Position numbers and translations under genes: made by a program. Source: UBA7803 sp036381275 (GTDB taxonomy: Bacteria > Pseudomonadota > Gammaproteobacteria > Pseudomonadales > Azotimanducaceae). From it: a stretch of DNA of 64,000 bases. Each line of letters starts with the position of its first letter. The stretch's first letter is position 1. Positions 60,746-64,000 of this stretch are shown here, piece by piece. The notes below the pieces were generated by a model, which saw only the letters and a list, made by a program, of their open reading frames with translations, ran no database searches and was not told the DNA's origin. The DNA is taken from the NCBI GenBank assembly GCA_036381275.1, contig DASVDC010000143.1, positions 160,988 through 224,987 of the forward strand, written 5' to 3'.

Positions 60746-62668
60746 ATGGGTGTGTTCGAACACTACCAAGAGCGCTACGACGCAGCTCAGGAAGAAGAGC
60801 TGTCCCTCCAGGAGTATCTCGATCTTTGCAAGACCGATCCCACGGTCTATGCCACCGCCTCGGAACGGCTGCTGCTGGCGGTCGGTGAGCCGGAGTTCGT
60901 GGATACCTCCCGCGATCCGCGCCTGTCGAGAATCTTTTCGAACAAGGTTCTGAAGCGTTATCCCGCGTTCAGCGAGTTCTACGGGATGGAGGAATCCATC
61001 GAGCAGATCGTGTCGTTCTTCCGGCACGCGGCTCAGGGGCTCGAGGAACGCAAGCAGATTCTCTACCTGCTCGGCCCGGTGGGCGGCGGCAAGAGCTCGC
61101 TCGCCGAGAAGCTGAAGTCGCTGATGCAGAAGCAGCCGTTCTACGCGTTGAAGGACTCGCCGGTGAACGAGTCGCCCCTGGGGCTCTTCGATCCGCAGGA
61201 GGACGCGCACATCCTCGAGGAGGACTACGGCATCCCGCGCCGGTACCTGCGCGGCGTGATGTCGCCGTGGGCGGCCAAGCGTCTGAAGGAGTACGGCGGT
61301 GACATCACCCGCTTCAAGGTGGTGAAGAAGTATCCGTCGATCCTCGATCAGATCGCGATCGCGAAGACCGAGCCGGGCGACGAGAACAACCAGGACATCT
61401 CCGCGCTGGTCGGCAAGGTGGACATTCGCAAGCTCGAGACGTTCGCGCAGAACGACCCGGACGCGTACTCGTACTCCGGGGCGCTGTGCAAGGCGAACCA
61501 GGGGCTGATGGAATTCGTCGAGATGTTCAAGGCACCGATCAAGGTGCTGCATCCGCTGCTGACGGCGACGCAGGAAGGCAACTACAACGGCACCGAGGCG
61601 ATCGGCGCGCTGCCGTTCGACGGCATCGTGCTGGCGCACTCGAACGAGTCGGAGTGGCAGACCTTCCGGAACAACAAGAACAACGAGGCGTTCATCGACC
61701 GCGTCTACATCGTGAAGGTGCCGTACTGCCTCAGGGTCTCGGAGGAGATCAAGATCTACGAGAAGCTGATCGCCGAGAGCTCGCTGAACAGGGCTCCGTG
61801 CGCGCCGGATACGCTGCGCATGCTCGCGCAGTTCTCGGTGCTCTCGCGCCTGAAGGAGCCGGAGAACTCGAGCATCTTCTCGAAGATGCGCGTCTACGAC
61901 GGCGAGAACCTGAAGGACACCGATCCGAAGGCCAAGACGCTGCAGGAGTACCGTGACGCGGCCGGTGTCGACGAGGGCATGGACGGGCTGTCGACCCGCT
62001 TCGCGTTCAAGATCCTGTCGAAGGTGTTCAACTTCGATGCGAGCGAGGTGGCCGCGAACCCGGTGCACCTGATGTACGTGCTCGAGCAGCAGATCGAGCG
62101 GGAGCACTTCTCGGAGGAGAACCGCGAAAAGCTGATCCGCTACATCAAGGAGTACCTGGCGCCGCGCTACGTCGACTTCATCGGCAAGGAGATCCAGACG
62201 GCGTACCTCGAGTCGTACAGCGAGTACGGCCAGAACATCTTCGACCGCTACGTCACCTATGCCGACTTCTGGATCCAGGATCAGGAGTACCGCGATCCGG
62301 AAACGGGCGACATCCTCGACCGGGCGGCGCTGAACGACGAGCTCGAGAAAGTCGAGAAGCCCGCGGGCATCAGCAACCCGAAGGACTTCCGTCACGAGAT
62401 CGTGAACTTCGTGCTGCGGGCGCGGGCGAACAACAACGGCAAGAATCCGTCGTGGCAGAGCTACGAGAAGCTGCGCGCGGTGATCGAGAAGAAGATGTTC
62501 TCGAACACCGAGGATCTGCTGCCGGTGATCTCGTTCAACCCGAAGTCGTCGAGCGAGGAGCAGAAGAAGCACGACGATTTCGTCGCGCGGATGGTGGCGC
62601 GGGGCTATACCGAGAAGCAGGTGCGCCTGCTGGCCGAGTGGTTCCTCAGGGTCCGGAAGTCGCAGTGA
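60746..62668 (+). CDS. prkA: PrkA/YeaG serine protein kinase
   Basis: This 640-residue protein has an AAA module with Walker A GPVGGGKSS (110-118) and a C-terminal kinase-like domain, as in PrkA of Bacillus and YeaG of E. coli. The N-terminal segment FEHYQERYDAAQEEELS is conserved-type. It takes part in stress, stationary-phase and nitrogen-starvation responses; kinase versus protease activity is still debated for the family. A strong AGGAGG site lies 8 bases upstream of ATG 60746. yeaH follows after a REP hairpin. Confidence 0.93.
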   Translation: MGVFEHYQERYDAAQEEELSLQEYLDLCKTDPTVYATASERLLLAVGEPEFVDTSRDPRLSRIFSNKVLKRYPAFSEFYGMEESIEQIVSFFRHAAQGLEERKQILYLLGPVGGGKSSLAEKLKSLMQKQPFYALKDSPVNESPLGLFDPQEDAHILEEDYGIPRRYLRGVMSPWAAKRLKEYGGDITRFKVVKKYPSILDQIAIAKTEPGDENNQDISALVGKVDIRKLETFAQNDPDAYSYSGALCKANQGLMEFVEMFKAPIKVLHPLLTATQEGNYNGTEAIGALPFDGIVLAHSNESEWQTFRNNKNNEAFIDRVYIVKVPYCLRVSEEIKIYEKLIAESSLNRAPCAPDTLRMLAQFSVLSRLKEPENSSIFSKMRVYDGENLKDTDPKAKTLQEYRDAAGVDEGMDGLSTRFAFKILSKVFNFDASEVAANPVHLMYVLEQQIEREHFSEENREKLIRYIKEYLAPRYVDFIGKEIQTAYLESYSEYGQNIFDRYVTYADFWIQDQEYRDPETGDILDRAALNDELEKVEKPAGISNPKDFRHEIVNFVLRARANNNGKNPSWQSYEKLRAVIEKKMFSNTEDLLPVISFNPKSSSEEQKKHDDFVARMVARGYTEKQVRLLAEWFLRVRKSQ

Positions 62669-62674
62669 TCGAAA

Positions 62675-62738
62675 CTGTGGGAGCGGCCTCTGGCCGCGAA
62701 TGCCGGGTGGAGTTCGCGGCCAGAGGCCGCTCCCACAG
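62675..62738. repeat. REP-type palindrome between prkA and yeaH
   Basis: Two 26-base arms (62675-62700 and 62713-62738) pair perfectly around a 12-base loop and carry the GTGGGAGCGGCC motif. It sits 6 bases after the prkA stop, and the AGGAG of the yeaH ribosome site (62737-62741) overlaps its right end. It may lower downstream expression or protect the prkA mRNA 3' end. Confidence 0.88.
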
Positions 62739-62747
62739 GAGAATCCC

Positions 62748-64000
62748 ATGAGCTACATCATCGACCGCCGCCTCAACTCGAAGAACAAGAGCGCCGTGAA
62801 CCGGCAGCGGTTCCTCGATCGGTACCGTCAGCACATCAAGCGCGCGGTATCGGATGCGGTGGACCGGCGCAGCATCACCGACATGGATCGCGGCGAGTCC
62901 GTGACGATCCCGGCGCGGGACATTTCCGAGCCGGTGTTTCACCACGGCTCGGGCGGCCGGCGCGCCGTCGTGCACCCGGGTAACCGGGAGTTCGTGCAGG
63001 GCGACCGGATCCCGCGCCCCGGCGGCGGCGGGGGCGGCGGGGGCGGGGGCGATGCCTCGAACAGCGGTGAGGGCGTCGACGACTTCGTGTTCCAGATCAG
63101 CCGCGAGGAATTCCTCGACTACCTGTTCGACGACCTGGAGCTGCCGAACCTCACCAAGCGCCACCTGAAGGGCAACGCGAGCTACAAGTACGAGCGCGCC
63201 GGCTTCTCCACCGACGGCGTGCCGGCGAAGCTGTCGGTGTTCCGCACGCTGCAGCAGGCCAAGGCACGGCGCATCGCACTGCTCGGCCAGTCGCGCAAGC
63301 GCATGGCCGAGCTCGAGGAGGGCATCGCCGAAGCGGCGGGCAAGGGCGACGAGGTGACGGGGATGCGGCTGCGCACCGAGCTCGCGCGGCTCAAGCGCCG
63401 CGAGCGGCGCATCCCGTTTCTCGACTCGACGGACCTGCGCTACAACCTGCACGTGAAGAAGCCGATACCGACGTCGCAGGCGGTGATGTTCTGCCTGATG
63501 GACGTCTCCGGCTCGATGGACCAGTCCACCAAGGACATGGCCAAGCGCTTCTACCTGTTGCTGTACCTGTTCCTGAAGCGCCACTACGAGCGCACCGAGG
63601 TCGTGTTCATCCGCCACCACACCACGGCGAAAGAGGTCGACGAGCACGACTTCTTCTACTCCCGCGAAACGGGCGGCACGGTGGTGTCGAGCGCGCTCAA
63701 GCTGATGAAGCAGATCGTCGATGAGCGTTATTCGCCGGATGCGTGGAACATCTACGCCGCGCAGGCCTCCGACGGCGACAACTGGAACGACGATTCGCCG
63801 CTCTGCGGCCGGTTCCTGGCCGAGCAGCTTCTGCCGCTGGTGCAGTACTACGCGTACATCGAGATCACCCAGCGCAGCCATCAGGCGCTGTGGCGCGAGT
63901 ACGAGCGCCTCGCGGCGGCGCATCCCGATACGTTCGCGATGCGCCACATCATGCAGCCGAGCGACATCTTCCCGGTCTTCCACGACCTGTTCCACAAGCG
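62748..64000 (+). CDS. yeaH: YeaH/DUF444 protein, N-terminal part (runs off the end)
   Basis: The open frame from ATG 62748 continues past 64000, giving at least 417 residues without a stop. Blocks SYIIDRRLNSKNKSAVNRQR, FVQGDRIPRP, a run of about 10 Gly (about 92-101) and a von Willebrand A-type metal site with DVSGSMDQ near 250 fit the DUF444 family. It is partnered with PrkA in a conserved two- or three-gene stress operon; a SpoVR-like gene may follow outside the window. The Gly run is encoded by near-pure G/C repeats and could be length-variable. Confidence 0.93.
   Translation, partial: MSYIIDRRLNSKNKSAVNRQRFLDRYRQHIKRAVSDAVDRRSITDMDRGESVTIPARDISEPVFHHGSGGRRAVVHPGNREFVQGDRIPRPGGGGGGGGGGDASNSGEGVDDFVFQISREEFLDYLFDDLELPNLTKRHLKGNASYKYERAGFSTDGVPAKLSVFRTLQQAKARRIALLGQSRKRMAELEEGIAEAAGKGDEVTGMRLRTELARLKRRERRIPFLDSTDLRYNLHVKKPIPTSQAVMFCLMDVSGSMDQSTKDMAKRFYLLLYLFLKRHYERTEVVFIRHHTTAKEVDEHDFFYSRETGGTVVSSALKLMKQIVDERYSPDAWNIYAAQASDGDNWNDDSPLCGRFLAEQLLPLVQYYAYIEITQRSHQALWREYERLAAAHPDTFAMRHIMQPSDIFPVFHDLFHK

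Noticed and set aside
1..64000. tRNA, rRNA, CRISPR arrays, transposase genes or prophage
   Set aside because: No cloverleaf, rRNA, repeat-spacer array or transposase-like protein was recognised. The only phage-like signal is the gp13-type domain in the secretion locus.

Overview
The window is a GC-rich (about 70% by eye), densely coded bacterial chromosome segment. Gene content and order point to a gammaproteobacterium outside the Enterobacterales. Markers are dusB-fis-purH-purD, an OsmC gene divergent from crp, lptD-surA-pdxA-rsmA-apaG-apaH, amgK-murU, coq7 and ComF. I cannot fix the family, but the REP-type repeats and gene order would suit a Xanthomonadales/Chromatiales-like lineage. No rRNA, tRNA, CRISPR array, transposase or prophage was seen.

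Layout. 1-10.2 kb: the start of a probable aceK, a small membrane protein, an SDR oxidoreductase, a TauE/SafE permease, an MBL hydrolase, an acyltransferase, srkA, comF, a small flagellin-rod-like protein and two tandem acyl-CoA dehydrogenases. 10.2-16.8 kb: an accessory-looking locus. Two small related Gly-rich peptides and a small DUF6404-like membrane protein lie on the minus strand. They face a plus-strand set made of a T7 gp13-like acetyltransferase fused to a large unknown region, an ABC exporter with a degenerate N-terminal domain, and an HlyD-type adaptor. This is the best candidate for an undescribed system: a microcin-like, type I secreted peptide locus. 16.8-30.5 kb: an MFS-ABM fusion, a cyclase, mpl, PPi-dependent pfp convergent with a K+-type membrane pyrophosphatase, DUF2333, a copper chaperone and dsbD. 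30.5-31.1 kb: a 0.67-kb non-coding stretch filled by two nested hairpin elements. 31.1-42 kb: aroQ-accB (accC absent)-prmA, a DUF3426 protein, dusB-fis-purH-purD, a cNMP-binding protein, a Ycf46-like AAA ATPase, coq7 and a third hairpin element. 42-50 kb: crp and the tryptophan genes (trpGDC and trpE) with pncC, gph and rpe. 50-60.6 kb: nitronate monooxygenase, djlA-like, murU-amgK, and a tightly overlapping lptD-surA-pdxA-rsmA-apaG run followed by apaH. 60.7-64 kb: the prkA-yeaH stress kinase operon, which runs off the end.

How the genes work together. Peptidoglycan recycling is covered by mpl and amgK/murU. Pyrophosphate use is covered by pfp and hppA. Tryptophan synthesis (trpE, trpG, trpD, trpC), purine end steps (purH, purD) and envelope biogenesis (lptD, surA, dsbD) are clustered. 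Two repeat classes recur. One is a REP-like palindrome family at four places, including inside the surA and pncC 5' ends. The other is a roughly 150-bp hairpin element present three times, whose perfectly paired 33-34 bp stems differ in sequence between copies while the interior is conserved.
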